Positions 16,402 through 25,490 of a stretch of DNA of 64,000 nt are shown piece after piece. Both the position numbers and the translations under genes were made by a program. The stretch is from an uncultured Treponema sp. GTDB lineage: Bacteria; Spirochaetota; Spirochaetia; Treponematales; Treponemataceae. The notes under the pieces are model-generated. The model worked only from the letters and a program-made list of their open reading frames with translations. It did no database searches and was not told the origin of the DNA. The stretch spans positions 1 to 64,000 of the forward strand of contig CAMOIE010000015.1 of NCBI GenBank assembly GCA_946615905.1, written 5' to 3'. Each line of letters starts with the position of its first letter. Position 1 is the stretch's first letter.

Positions 16402-19032
16402 GAGGCAAATGCCGATTTTGAAGTCAGGGTTGAAGTACCTAAGCTCTATGCTGTGGCTACCTTTTTCCAGGGGCAGGCCGGAATACATAATCTGGGTCCT
16501 GTACAAGTCGGCTTTCTTTCCGTCAACATACGCCTTCCAACCTTTTGAGTATGGCATTGAAAGAAAGAGAAATTTAGGACTTTCAAGCGAGATTTCCCCG
16601 CTGACGATATCTGGGCCGATTTTTACATTTTCAAGGCTTTCCGCCTTTAAGGTTGCAAGTTTCTCGTTGACATTTGCAAGAGGAAGGGCTTCCACCCTGA
16701 TTTTCTTAAAGGAATAGTGGCCAGTTTTTTCAAAAGTCAAGTCAAATTCGTATTTTTTATTTTCAAGACGCCCCAAGTTAATTAGGCAAGAGTGATTAGA
16801 CTTTATGTAGAACTGGGGAATTTCAAAATAACGGGAGAAATTTTCGCCCCCAAGCTGACCAGTCAAAGTCATAGAAGAACCATCGCTTCCCTTTCCATAG
16901 TACAAGTCCTCTATCACGACATAATTTTCCGCATCGGGAAGACCTGTAAATGAAATATGAATCTTCTGCTTTTTATCAGAAATTTTAAATGAAGACTCAC
17001 CGGAAGACTTTATCGATGGGTCAAAAGAAAGGTCGGAATCAAGTTCTTGTGTGTCCAAGGACACTTTTTCCGCAGGGAAGGATTTTTCAAAATCACCATT
17101 TGCATCAGCCACCTCAAAGTCATTCAAGACAAAGGCAGAAAGAAAGACCTCCTGTTTTTGAGCAATCGGAAGCAGATCAAAATCTTCTTTTGAAATTCTC
17201 TTTGAGTAAGTAAAGGCAAATGGCATGGGCAAAGAATTTTTATAAAGTTCAAAAGCCTTTCCGTTAAATTCTCCCTTTGAGACTGGCTCAAAATTATAGG
17301 GCTGGAAGGAAATTGGATTTTCATAAATTCCGTACTTTACGGCCGCCAGAGAATCCAAGGCAATTCGACCATCGAAGTCTGAATTGTACTGCAAGCCGCT
17401 ACCAAGGACACCGTTTTTATCAAGGAAATCCATGATGTAACCGTTATTCTCCGACCAATAGAAGGCAGTCCCCCGCTTATGCTTGAAGGTCGACATATTG
17501 GTTAAAAATCTACCGCGGGAATTGTAGCGGTAAAAGTCAGAGTCGGTTACAGTGTCAATCATGTTCTCGGCTGAGTTGAAAAAGGCCATTTTAGGATAGC
17601 CCCAGTCAAAGAATTTTTCCGAAAGATAGCCCCGCCCCCAGTCAGCATACTGGACACAGGCATTCAACCCAACGGTGACAAGGATCAGGGCCATAAGACT
17701 TGACTTTACGATTTTCTGGGAGAAATCCTTTTTGTTCAAAACAAACAGGATTACATTTGTCAAAAGAAGACATGCATAGGGAACGAAATATCCAGTCCTC
17801 AAATCCTCGTTAAAGGCTGATGCTGCAAAAACCATCAGGGCAAGGATTGAAGAGGAGCCAAGGGTCAAGACCATCTCCCTTCCGGTCATTTTTGTAATTT
17901 GTGGCAACATTTCAACGGCAAGCCAGCCGGCAATAAAGGCGCATACGAAGGACCAACGGTTCGTAACGTAGTTAAAGCCGTTGAAGATATGGCCTACAAG
18001 CGGGAAGCAGAGGAAAAGGATATAAATCACGGCGAAAACTTTTATCTGCCTCAAATTCTCAGACTTTCTGAAAATGGCAAGCAGGGCCATCGGGAGAAAA
18101 ATCGGAGCAAAACCAAGGAAGGTATAGGAGGCGATATTTGCAGTTGAGATTGTCGCCAAAAATATTTTCACGTAATACAGGATTGGATAAAAAATTCCAA
18201 CTGGGATATCAAGAGAAGACCTGTTGGTCGAAAAGAAGCCGGCGATATTCGGATAAAAGATAAAGGAGGCGCACAAAAGTCCTATCATGTAAAACAAGAC
18301 TGTGGACAAAAAATATTTGGGTAAGTTTTTTGCGACTTGACCTTTAAAAATAAAGGAAAAGCGAACCAGGGCGTAGACAAAAATCAAAATGGTCAGAATG
18401 TAGAAGAAATAAAAATTGGTGATGGCGGCCAGCAGGACAAAAATCACAAAGGGAATGGGACTTTCGTCATGGAGGATTTTTTCAAGCCCTATGTACAAAA
18501 GTGGCAGATACATAAATAGATTCATAAAATATGAATGTTTTATGCAGACGTAAAAAGCGTAACCGCAAAAAATATACATTATTGCCCCGTGAACAAGATA
18601 GTCAGGTTTCAAGCCCATCTGCCTGCACCACAAAATAAAAAAGAGGCCGGAAAGATAAAGGCGGAGCAAAACTATGAAATGATAGAGAGCAACGGAATGC
18701 TCAGGCTTTACAAAAGCAGCAAGCAAAGTCACGGGGTCTCCGATTACATACCAGTGGAGGGTCGTCAGGATGTCAGCGCCAAGCCCGACCGTAAAATCCC
18801 ACTGGGGAAAGGCCAATTTTCCGCCATCAAGAAATCCGCCAATTGCAGACCTGAGATAATTTCCCCAATAGGCAAGACAGGTCACGTATTCAGCGATGGA
18901 ATCATAGGTCAAAAAAGTCTTTTTACGGATTACAAAAATTCCTAGGGAAAAAATGGCGGCAAGGGCAAAGGCAAGGGAATAAGGGCCCAGAACGTTCAAA
19001 AAAGAAGATTTTTTATTTTCCAGTTGACGCAT
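16336..19032 (-). CDS. YfhO-family polytopic membrane glycosyltransferase, second copy
   Basis: An 898-residue paralogue of the protein at 13191, sharing the same helix-rich N-terminal half, motifs such as LTTLHWYVIG and HIFNGFNYVTNRWSF, a large outer domain and a terminal hydrophobic segment before a short basic tail. The shared membrane half with divergent outer domains suggests the two attach the same kind of donor to different acceptors, or different sugars to one polymer. GGAG lies 7 nt before the ATG. The C-terminal 22 codons overlap the GtrA gene on the other strand. Confidence 0.85.
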   Translation of the reverse strand: MRQLENKKSSFLNVLGPYSLAFALAAIFSLGIFVIRKKTFLTYDSIAEYVTCLAYWGNYLRSAIGGFLDGGKLAFPQWDFTVGLGADILTTLHWYVIGDPVTLLAAFVKPEHSVALYHFIVLLRLYLSGLFFILWCRQMGLKPDYLVHGAIMYIFCGYAFYVCIKHSYFMNLFMYLPLLYIGLEKILHDESPIPFVIFVLLAAITNFYFFYILTILIFVYALVRFSFIFKGQVAKNLPKYFLSTVLFYMIGLLCASFIFYPNIAGFFSTNRSSLDIPVGIFYPILYYVKIFLATISTANIASYTFLGFAPIFLPMALLAIFRKSENLRQIKVFAVIYILFLCFPLVGHIFNGFNYVTNRWSFVCAFIAGWLAVEMLPQITKMTGREMVLTLGSSSILALMVFAASAFNEDLRTGYFVPYACLLLTNVILFVLNKKDFSQKIVKSSLMALILVTVGLNACVQYADWGRGYLSEKFFDWGYPKMAFFNSAENMIDTVTDSDFYRYNSRGRFLTNMSTFKHKRGTAFYWSENNGYIMDFLDKNGVLGSGLQYNSDFDGRIALDSLAAVKYGIYENPISFQPYNFEPVSKGEFNGKAFELYKNSLPMPFAFTYSKRISKEDFDLLPIAQKQEVFLSAFVLNDFEVADANGDFEKSFPAEKVSLDTQELDSDLSFDPSIKSSGESSFKISDKKQKIHISFTGLPDAENYVVIEDLYYGKGSDGSSMTLTGQLGGENFSRYFEIPQFYIKSNHSCLINLGRLENKKYEFDLTFEKTGHYSFKKIRVEALPLANVNEKLATLKAESLENVKIGPDIVSGEISLESPKFLFLSMPYSKGWKAYVDGKKADLYRTQIMYSGLPLEKGSHSIELRYFNPDFKIGICLSLVGLALFVMLFVFRKLGLLR

Positions 19033-19103
19033 AGAAATTCTCCAGATAACAGATAATCGAAAAATAGTGAAACAATGAAAGTATATACTTTTTAAGTGGC
19101 GTG

Positions 19104-19112
19104 TGCTATATT
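19104..19112 (+). promoter_or_regulatory. Extended -10 promoter giving a leaderless mRNA
   Basis: TGcTATATT ends 6 nt before the ATG at 19119, so transcription should begin at or next to the start codon. There is no ribosome binding site. Confidence 0.6.
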
Positions 19113-19118
19113 TTCAGC

Positions 19119-20210
19119 ATGATTGAACAGGAAAACCTCGGTCTGACAAACAGACCTTTTGAGTCTGAATTTAAACAGGCATTTGACGCCTTCTTAAAAA
19201 AAGGCTGGTATATTTTAGGCAGCGAAGTTGCTGACTTTGAAAAAGAATTTGCCGCTTATGTCGGAACAAAATATTGCGTAGGAGTGGCCTCCTGCCTTGA
19301 CGCACTCATAATTTCCTTGGAATGTCTCAAGCTTCCCAAAGGCAGCGATGTTCTGGTTCCGTCAAACACCTACATAGCCTCAATTCTGGCGATTGTAAAA
19401 GCTGGCCTTCACCCAGTTTTGGTAGAGCCGGATTTGGCGACATATAACATTTCCCCGGCAGACCTGAAAAAAAAGCTCACTCCCAACACAAAGGCAGTCC
19501 TGGTCGTCCACCTCTACGGAAAATCCTGCCAAATGGATGAAATCTGCACATTCTGCAAAGAGCATGGTCTCCGTCTTGTGGAAGACTGTGCCCAGTCACA
19601 TGGAGCAAAATTCAAAGGAAAGATGACCGGCTCTTTCGGAGACTTCGGGGCTTTTTCCTTTTACCCGACAAAAAATCTCGGTGCCTTGGGCGATGCAGGG
19701 GCAATCTGCACGGACAACAAAGAACTCGCCGACATGGCAAGGGCCTATAGGAACTACGGGTCAGAAGTCAAATACCACAATAAATATCTTGGAATGAATT
19801 CCCGTCTGGACGAACTTCAGGCTTCATTTTTGAGAATCAAGCTCCGCCACATGGACGAAATTACAGAAAAAAAACGCCACTTCGCCGCCCTTTACCTCGA
19901 TGGAATCGACAGCAGCAAATTCGTCCTTCCGGTCGTGACGGACGATTGCTTTGATGTTTTCCACCAGTTTGTAATCCGCTCTCCAAAACGCGATGAGCTT
20001 AAAAAGTATCTTTTGGAAAATGGCGTAAAAACAGAAATCCACTACCCGCTGGCTCCAAACAAGCAGGAAGCCATGAAGGGAATTCTCGACATCCAAGAGC
20101 CGACCCCGCTGGCGGAAGAAATCCACAACACGATTTTAAGCCTCCCCTGCTCATTCGGCTCCACGGAAGAAGAAATCAAACAGGTTATCGAAGTTCTGAA
20201 CAGGTTCTAA
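19119..20210 (+). CDS. DegT/DnrJ/EryC1-family sugar aminotransferase, FdtB-like
   Basis: A 363-residue PLP enzyme. The cofactor Lys185 lies in FSFYPTKNLGALGDAG, preceded by EDCAQSHGA, the family's PLP-binding Asp region. Members aminate keto-sugar nucleotides. Together with the FdtA-like isomerase at 21141 this predicts a dTDP-3-amino-3,6-dideoxyhexose, as in the FdtA/FdtB pair. The ATG at 19119 is preferred over an in-frame GTG at 19101 because the family N-terminus begins there and a promoter lies 6 nt upstream. It is followed by a GT2 gene only 1 nt away, so the two are one operon. Confidence 0.88.
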   Translation: MIEQENLGLTNRPFESEFKQAFDAFLKKGWYILGSEVADFEKEFAAYVGTKYCVGVASCLDALIISLECLKLPKGSDVLVPSNTYIASILAIVKAGLHPVLVEPDLATYNISPADLKKKLTPNTKAVLVVHLYGKSCQMDEICTFCKEHGLRLVEDCAQSHGAKFKGKMTGSFGDFGAFSFYPTKNLGALGDAGAICTDNKELADMARAYRNYGSEVKYHNKYLGMNSRLDELQASFLRIKLRHMDEITEKKRHFAALYLDGIDSSKFVLPVVTDDCFDVFHQFVIRSPKRDELKKYLLENGVKTEIHYPLAPNKQEAMKGILDIQEPTPLAEEIHNTILSLPCSFGSTEEEIKQVIEVLNRF

Positions 20211-20211
20211 A

Positions 20212-21144
20212 ATGAAAATTTCAATTTGTATTCCGGTTTACAACGGAGCTGACACAATCGAAGAATTGATTGATGCAATCGACAAGGATTTTGCCGGCAA
20301 AGATTTTGAAGTCGTTATGGTAAATGACGGCAGCCGCGACAAGTCTGCCGAAGTCTGTATAAAACTGGCTCAAAAATACCCCTACATCCGCTTTGTAGAC
20401 TTGCGCAAAAATTCTGGCGAGCACAACGCAGTGATGTGCGCATTGAACTACTGCACGGGTGACTGCGCCGCAATAATTGACGATGACCTGCAGAATCCTC
20501 CGCTTGAAATTCTCAAACTCACTGATGAAATCGAAAAGGGCTATGACGTGGTTTTTGCAAAATACCATGTAAAAAAGCATAGTCTTTTCAGAAATTTCGG
20601 CAGTAAGGTGAACGACATTTTCGCGACATGGCTGCTCGAAAAGCCGAAAAACCTTTACCTCTGCTCATTCAAGGCAATAAGTCGGCCGGTAATCGATGAA
20701 ATCATAAAATACAAGGGGCCATTTCCCTATGTGGATGGCTTGATTCTCCGGGTCACAAGGAATCTGACATCAGTCTATGTCGACCACAAGGCAAGGACAG
20801 CTGGAAAGTCAAACTACAACCTGTCAAGACTTCTTCAACTTTGGCTTACGATGTTCGTGAATTTTTCAATCAAGCCCATGCGGGTCATGATGATGATTGG
20901 CTTGATTTCAATGGCTGTCGCCTTCGGTTCAGGAGTATACTTTGCCGTGGACAAAATCCTCCATCCGTCAATTCAGGCGGGCTGGACTTCAATCGTAGTG
21001 CTGATTCTATTTTTCGGCGGATTGCAAACCTTATTTACAGGGCTGATTGGAGAATACGTGGGAAAGAACTATCTTGACCAAAACGGCACCCCGCAGTGGA
21101 CGGTCAAAAAGACATACAACTGCGGAGAGGACAAAACGAACTAA
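20212..21144 (+). CDS. Polyprenyl-phosphate glycosyltransferase, GT2 with C-terminal membrane helices
   Basis: A 310-residue enzyme with GT-A domain (SICIPVYNGADTIEEL, VNDGSRDKS, and IDDDLQNPP as the DxD region) and two C-terminal membrane helices (about residues 225-285). This is the architecture of GtrB, ArnC and CsbB, which load a sugar onto undecaprenyl phosphate at the cytoplasmic face. With GtrA and YfhO nearby it completes the three-component glycosylation pathway. It follows the aminotransferase by 1 nt. Its stop overlaps the stop of the convergent FdtA-like gene. Confidence 0.87.
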   Translation: MKISICIPVYNGADTIEELIDAIDKDFAGKDFEVVMVNDGSRDKSAEVCIKLAQKYPYIRFVDLRKNSGEHNAVMCALNYCTGDCAAIIDDDLQNPPLEILKLTDEIEKGYDVVFAKYHVKKHSLFRNFGSKVNDIFATWLLEKPKNLYLCSFKAISRPVIDEIIKYKGPFPYVDGLILRVTRNLTSVYVDHKARTAGKSNYNLSRLLQLWLTMFVNFSIKPMRVMMMIGLISMAVAFGSGVYFAVDKILHPSIQAGWTSIVVLILFFGGLQTLFTGLIGEYVGKNYLDQNGTPQWTVKKTYNCGEDKTN

Positions 21145-21512
21145 TTGTTATAAGGCTTGTCGATATAGTCGTTGGCGTCATAATACTGAGAGGCAAGCAC
21201 CAGAAGAACTGCGTCTTTTGAGAATTCTTCCATCGTGTGCCAGTCTTCAGGCTCTAAGACAAGACACTTGTTCGGCGAGTCCAAAAGGACAGATGATTTT
21301 TTAGACCCATCATTCAAGTTGATCCTGCATGAACCAGCAACGCAAATCAAGGCCTGGACATTAGTCTTGTGCCTGTGGCCACCGCGTACAGAACCTTCTG
21401 CGACATTGTAAATGTAGTAAACACGTTTGACCTCAAAAGGAAGAACGCGCTCAATAATAGTCAGCGCCCCCCTTTCATCTTTGGCAGTCGGCAAATTAAT
21501 AATCTGTGACAT
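21141..21512 (-). CDS. Cupin sugar 3,4-ketoisomerase, FdtA/QdtA/WxcM-like
   Basis: A 123-residue single-domain cupin. The His-rich block GGHRHKTNVQALICVAGSC and the LEPEDWHTM block match FdtA-type dTDP-4-oxo-6-deoxyglucose 3,4-isomerases. The product is a 3-keto sugar nucleotide, the substrate for the aminotransferase encoded at 19119. TAGGAG lies 7 nt before the ATG. It is transcribed away from the aminotransferase but lies within the same 2.4-kb block. Confidence 0.88.
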   Translation of the reverse strand: MSQIINLPTAKDERGALTIIERVLPFEVKRVYYIYNVAEGSVRGGHRHKTNVQALICVAGSCRINLNDGSKKSSVLLDSPNKCLVLEPEDWHTMEEFSKDAVLLVLASQYYDANDYIDKPYNN

Positions 21513-21540
21513 AAAAATCTCCTAATTCTTAGATATTTCC

Positions 21541-22452
21541 TCAGCCGTTACAGTGCTTCAAAGCCCTCACCTGAGCATTCTCCACATCCCGGTTAGGGGA
21601 AAGATGAAAGATATTTGCAGATGAATCATTGAATTCTGAATTCAACTCATCAATTAAAACTTTTCCAGGATGAAACAGGAGTTCCAGCCTTTCATTTTTT
21701 TTATCAGAAATAGTCTTCAAATCTTCATAAATCTCAGCTACCCTACCATCCATACGACCACTCATCAGAACACCGCAGAGGGAACCTTGCGCTAAATTTA
21801 ATTTTCGAAATTTTCTGACCAAACGGCCACCGTAAAAATTTAAAATCATATACTTTATGAAATTTACTGGACGACATGAGAAAAGAACATCAGGATGCTT
21901 CAAATAGGCAGAAATATGTTCACTGGAATTACGGATAAATGAAATATTGTACTTTCCACTTTTTACTACATCATAAAGAGCATCCTGAACTACAGGAATC
22001 AGATGTGTATGCTCATGAGTATCAAGTCGGATTCCGTCTGATTGAAGTCCAGACTGAACAACCTTATCAATTTGCATGCAGATTTCAGTCCTCAGTTGGC
22101 ACCGAATTTTTCCTCGTAAAAAAGGAATATAAGAGCAGACAAAAAGTTTTACCCAGGAAATATTAAACAGACCGTCTTCATCTACAAGTTTTGACACACC
22201 ATCCTTTGGAGAAAGAGCGTATCCCTCCATGAAATTCAAATGGACGGTAAGCAAAACCGGATGTAAAAATTTTGCGACATTTTCTTTGTAAAGTTGCACA
22301 GCTTTTTCATAGCAGGACATATTTGGAATCACGCTCATACTGTCCAAAAGACCTGCCATACAAAGGCCTAGCATCTCTTCTGAGGCATTCATCGATATCG
22401 CATAATCATCAGCATGAACATCAATCATCGACTTTTTCCCCAGTTTTTTCAT
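21541..22452 (-). CDS. ChbG/YdjC-family carbohydrate deacetylase
   Basis: A 303-residue YdjC-fold protein. The expected metal and catalytic motifs are present: HADDYA near the N-terminus, LTVHLNFMEG, and DTHEHTHLIP. Family members remove acetyl groups from N-acetylated oligosaccharides or lipid-linked sugars. It overlaps the upstream GT2 gene by up to 32 nt. The ATG at 22452 and the ATG at 22428 are both possible; the latter places the conserved HADD block 4 residues from the start and has GGGG upstream. It probably processes a sugar handled by the neighbouring GT2 enzyme. Confidence 0.8.
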   Translation of the reverse strand: MKKLGKKSMIDVHADDYAISMNASEEMLGLCMAGLLDSMSVIPNMSCYEKAVQLYKENVAKFLHPVLLTVHLNFMEGYALSPKDGVSKLVDEDGLFNISWVKLFVCSYIPFLRGKIRCQLRTEICMQIDKVVQSGLQSDGIRLDTHEHTHLIPVVQDALYDVVKSGKYNISFIRNSSEHISAYLKHPDVLFSCRPVNFIKYMILNFYGGRLVRKFRKLNLAQGSLCGVLMSGRMDGRVAEIYEDLKTISDKKNERLELLFHPGKVLIDELNSEFNDSSANIFHLSPNRDVENAQVRALKHCNG

Positions 22453-23383
22453 TATGGGAAATTTTCTCCCGGATTACATACAGAGGCCGATCCATGACTT
22501 CAACCTGAATCTGCCCAATATAGATTGCCAAAAGACCTATTGAGACAAGGATTATTCCCAATACCAAAGTATTAGTAACAATTACAAAAGAAATAGAACT
22601 GAAATAATCGCTATGCAAACAGTATGTAGCTACAGTCATAACACAAAGAAGTCCAAAAGAAAAAACAGAAAGAAGAACTCCAAGATAAGCAAAGAGCTTG
22701 AGCGGGAACAGAGAATTTCCGACCATCGTATTGACAGCTAGGCTCAACAATTTTTTAAATGAATATGTAGCTTCTCCATTAGCTCTTGCAGGCGCGACAA
22801 AATCAATATATTCAGTCTTAAAGCCCAACCATTCTATAAGCCCCCGGAACATTCTTTTGTGCTCGGAGAAACGGACAATCTCATTTATAACCTTTCTGTC
22901 TATCAACTTGAAATCTGTTGCATTCGGCGTAATTCTGACGTGTCCATAGTGATTTATGATATAGTAAAAAAATCTTGAGCCCAAATCTTTTATAAAAGAT
23001 TTCTTTTCCGTAAAAATCCGCTTACTGGCTACAACTTCAGCTCCGTTTTCCCACTTTTTAACAAATTCTGGAATCAATGCCGGCGGATGCTGCAAGTCCG
23101 CATCTAAAAATATTGCGGCATCCCCAGTGCAGACCTCGGCACCGGCAGATAGGGCAATTTCCTTACCGAAGTTTCTGCTGAAGTCCACAGAAACAATGCG
23201 ACTATCTATTTCAGCCAACTTTTTCAACTCGGTCCATGAATCATCTTTACTGCCATCATTCACAAATACAAATTCAAATTCGTAATTAGTCAAAATTTTG
23301 GCAACATCGCACAAAGCGTTATACATCAGAGGAACATTTGCCATTTCATTAAAAACAGGAACAATAGTTGATATTTTTTTCAT
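22421..23383 (-). CDS. Polyprenyl-phosphate glycosyltransferase, GT2 with C-terminal membrane helices
   Basis: A 320-residue GtrB/DPM-like enzyme. STIVPVFNEMANV, VNDGSKDDS and FLDADLQHPP form the GT-A core, then FKKLLSLAVNT leads into two membrane helices (about residues 228-295). It should make an undecaprenyl-phosphate-sugar. The ChbG-like deacetylase overlaps its 3' end, an arrangement that suggests deacetylation of the same lipid-linked sugar. No good ribosome binding site is seen at the ATG, and no clear promoter either. Confidence 0.87.
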   Translation of the reverse strand: MKKISTIVPVFNEMANVPLMYNALCDVAKILTNYEFEFVFVNDGSKDDSWTELKKLAEIDSRIVSVDFSRNFGKEIALSAGAEVCTGDAAIFLDADLQHPPALIPEFVKKWENGAEVVASKRIFTEKKSFIKDLGSRFFYYIINHYGHVRITPNATDFKLIDRKVINEIVRFSEHKRMFRGLIEWLGFKTEYIDFVAPARANGEATYSFKKLLSLAVNTMVGNSLFPLKLFAYLGVLLSVFSFGLLCVMTVATYCLHSDYFSSISFVIVTNTLVLGIILVSIGLLAIYIGQIQVEVMDRPLYVIREKISHNEKTGEKVDD

Positions 23384-23513
23384 ACTCGATAATTGCTACC
23401 TAACTAATAAAGATAAAGTTACAGATTATTATGGCTTATAAGTAAATAAAAGTCGATATTTCACAAGATTTTTTTATGCTTTTCAATTTCCAAATATCCC
23501 CCTTCCCCTTTTC

Positions 23514-23542
23514 TTGCCCCAAACTCCCTGCACTGATATAAT
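23514..23542 (+). promoter_or_regulatory. Sigma-70-type promoter before the capsular glycosyltransferase gene
   Basis: TTGCCC (23514-23519), 17-nt spacer, TATAAT (23537-23542) preceded by TGa. The predicted leader is about 22 nt and carries GGAG, so this gene is a conventional, leadered contrast to its neighbours. Confidence 0.75.
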
Positions 23543-23570
23543 ATCTGCACAAAAAAACATGGAGACTTCA

Positions 23571-24437
23571 ATGCTGGTTCGTCTGAAAAAAAGGATATTC
23601 AACAAAATCCACTCAGTTTTCAACCCGACTGAGGTCGTGGAAAATTTTCTGGAGAAGAACTTCGGGGGCATAATAAAAAAATATCAGGTTCTTACTCCTG
23701 AATTCTGTCCCACCGAAGCGTCATCCGGCAAAATCTGGATTTTCTGGTGGCAGGGAGAAGAGTCTGCCCCGGAACTGATAAAAAAATGCCTTGCTTCCGC
23801 CCGCAAGAACTCAAACGGACATGAAGTCATTGTTCTCACAGAAAAAAACATAAAAAACTACTGTCAGATTCCCCAGTACATCTATGAAAAAGTCTCATCC
23901 GGCAAAATCACCCTGACCCATTTTTCTGACATAATCCGCATGGAAGTGCTTTCTTCAAAAGGTGGACTTTGGCTGGACGCGACCGTTTATATCACAAGGC
24001 CAATCTGCGAAGATTGGTTCACCATGCCATACAAAACAGTCCGCTACTTCCAGAGCAAGAGCGACATAGTTCGAGGCCGGTGGACAGGCTTCATTCAGTC
24101 GGCCCTGCCCGGCTCCCCGGTTCAGTCATTTTGCAGGGACATTTTTTACTCCTACTGGGAAAAATTCGACACTCTAATCGACTATTTTTTGATTGACTAC
24201 GTAATGCTTGCCGGATGGAATAAAATTCAAATTTTCAAAAGACTGGTGAATTCGGTTCCGCAGAATAACGAAGAGATAAAGCTTCTCGATGAATCAATGA
24301 ATTTACCAGCAAGCGATGAGGACTACGAAAAGATTCTTTCTTCCGCAGAATTCTTCAAGCTGAACCGCAAGAGAAAATACAAAAGCGAGGCGGACGGCAA
24401 GAAGACCGTCTACGCCATCTTTATGGAAAGGGGTTAA
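23571..24437 (+). CDS. Capsular polysaccharide synthesis-type glycosyltransferase (Caps_synth/GT32-like)
   Basis: A 288-residue protein. The block IWIFWWQGEESAPELIKKC, the HFSDIIRMEVL segment and GGLWLDATVYITRPI, containing the DxT/DxD-like site, match the Caps_synth family related to GT32 mannosyl/galactosyltransferases. The ATG at 23571 has GGAG 6 nt upstream; an in-frame ATG at 23559 is possible. It converges on the GT8-like gene, and a TTAA tetranucleotide supplies both stop codons. It probably adds a sugar to the same surface glycan. Confidence 0.8.
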   Translation: MLVRLKKRIFNKIHSVFNPTEVVENFLEKNFGGIIKKYQVLTPEFCPTEASSGKIWIFWWQGEESAPELIKKCLASARKNSNGHEVIVLTEKNIKNYCQIPQYIYEKVSSGKITLTHFSDIIRMEVLSSKGGLWLDATVYITRPICEDWFTMPYKTVRYFQSKSDIVRGRWTGFIQSALPGSPVQSFCRDIFYSYWEKFDTLIDYFLIDYVMLAGWNKIQIFKRLVNSVPQNNEEIKLLDESMNLPASDEDYEKILSSAEFFKLNRKRKYKSEADGKKTVYAIFMERG

Positions 24438-25405
24438 ATCTTGGTCCTATAGAATTTCAAGACGACTTTTGCAAATGTATTCAAAATCTTGAAGAGAAAT
24501 TTTGAATTCTCGTATGAATCGCGCAAAAGCTTCCATGCCGGAGTGCGGGAAAGTCCGACAGAATAAAAATCCGTGTTCAAGTCAAAAACATCATGGAAAG
24601 CAGCCTTTGGATTTTCAAGAATTCTGTCTAGTTCCGGGTGGCTTTCATCCAAAACTGACTTCATGATTTCCTTTTTTGCCAGGTCATGGGCATACATTTT
24701 CGGGCTAGTAAAAAGGTGCAGGACTTTTGCATCGTGAATATATTGGGCACACTTGCAGTTGCGGTTAATCTGACAGTTCCACACGCCAGAAATTTCAGTG
24801 ATTGCCCCCTGCAAGCGGTAGTTGGCCTCGTTCAATGAAGTCTGGTCGAATACAGTTCCGTTGGTCTTTTCCCGGCTCTCGTTCCAAAGCTGGTGCCAAA
24901 GAGTAAAAAGAGCCTCTGACTTTTCTCCACCGATGACGCTCATAAAACCGCCGTTAAAATACCTGTCATTCCACCCCTGGTGCCAACCCATGGCCTTGGC
25001 ATTTCCCTCAAGAAAGTCCTTGCTGGGATTTTCCGAAATAGTCATGTGGCGGGCAAGAACCATTCCAACGTCATAATTTCTAGGCATCGACTCCAAGGAT
25101 TCCGTAATCACAGTGTCGCAGTCAATGTAGACAAAATCCTTTGGCAGGTGCTTGTTCATCGAAGTCTTTATAAAGCGGGAACGGTCGCGGTTGTTGAAAT
25201 GCTCTGGAACATCAACAACGACATAATTCACATTGAATTTATCGAGCAAGGTCCTCTTTCCTGTGAAGGTATTTTTTGTGTCCTTGTCGCAGAGAATATA
25301 GACGGAAGCCTCAGGCATCACACGGCGCAAAGACAAAACTGAAATTGCAGTCTGCTCGTAAAAAGTATCGTTTTCTGTTGAAGTCAAAATATAGGCGATA
25401 TTCAT
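24434..25405 (-). CDS. Family 8-like glycosyltransferase
   Basis: A 323-residue protein resembling GT8 retaining glycosyltransferases. NIAYILTSTEND begins the first strand, FVYIDCDTVITESL carries the DxD metal site near residue 103, and YFNGGFMSV is the conserved GG loop. The start at 25405 is chosen because the first family strand begins there and a strong promoter ends 7 nt upstream; a further in-frame ATG at 25441 would lie inside that promoter. No ribosome binding site is present. Confidence 0.8.
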   Translation of the reverse strand: MNIAYILTSTENDTFYEQTAISVLSLRRVMPEASVYILCDKDTKNTFTGKRTLLDKFNVNYVVVDVPEHFNNRDRSRFIKTSMNKHLPKDFVYIDCDTVITESLESMPRNYDVGMVLARHMTISENPSKDFLEGNAKAMGWHQGWNDRYFNGGFMSVIGGEKSEALFTLWHQLWNESREKTNGTVFDQTSLNEANYRLQGAITEISGVWNCQINRNCKCAQYIHDAKVLHLFTSPKMYAHDLAKKEIMKSVLDESHPELDRILENPKAAFHDVFDLNTDFYSVGLSRTPAWKLLRDSYENSKFLFKILNTFAKVVLKFYRTKI

Positions 25406-25412
25406 GAAAAAA

Positions 25413-25441
25413 ATTATATATCCTTTCAAAATATGGGGCAA
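25413..25441 (-). promoter_or_regulatory. Promoter giving a leaderless mRNA (GT8-like gene)
   Basis: Reading the minus strand: TTGCCC (25441-25436), 17-nt spacer, TATAAT (25418-25413), then 7 nt to the ATG at 25405. Confidence 0.75.
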
Positions 25442-25455
25442 GGCAGAAAATGAGT

Positions 25456-25484
25456 TTGACAGGCGGTAAAGTGTCTGCTAATCT
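25456..25484 (+). promoter_or_regulatory. Promoter giving a leaderless mRNA (HAD gene)
   Basis: TTGACA (25456-25461), 17-nt spacer, TAATCT (25479-25484) preceded by TGc, then 6 nt to the ATG at 25491. Confidence 0.8.
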
Positions 25485-25490
25485 TTCCTC

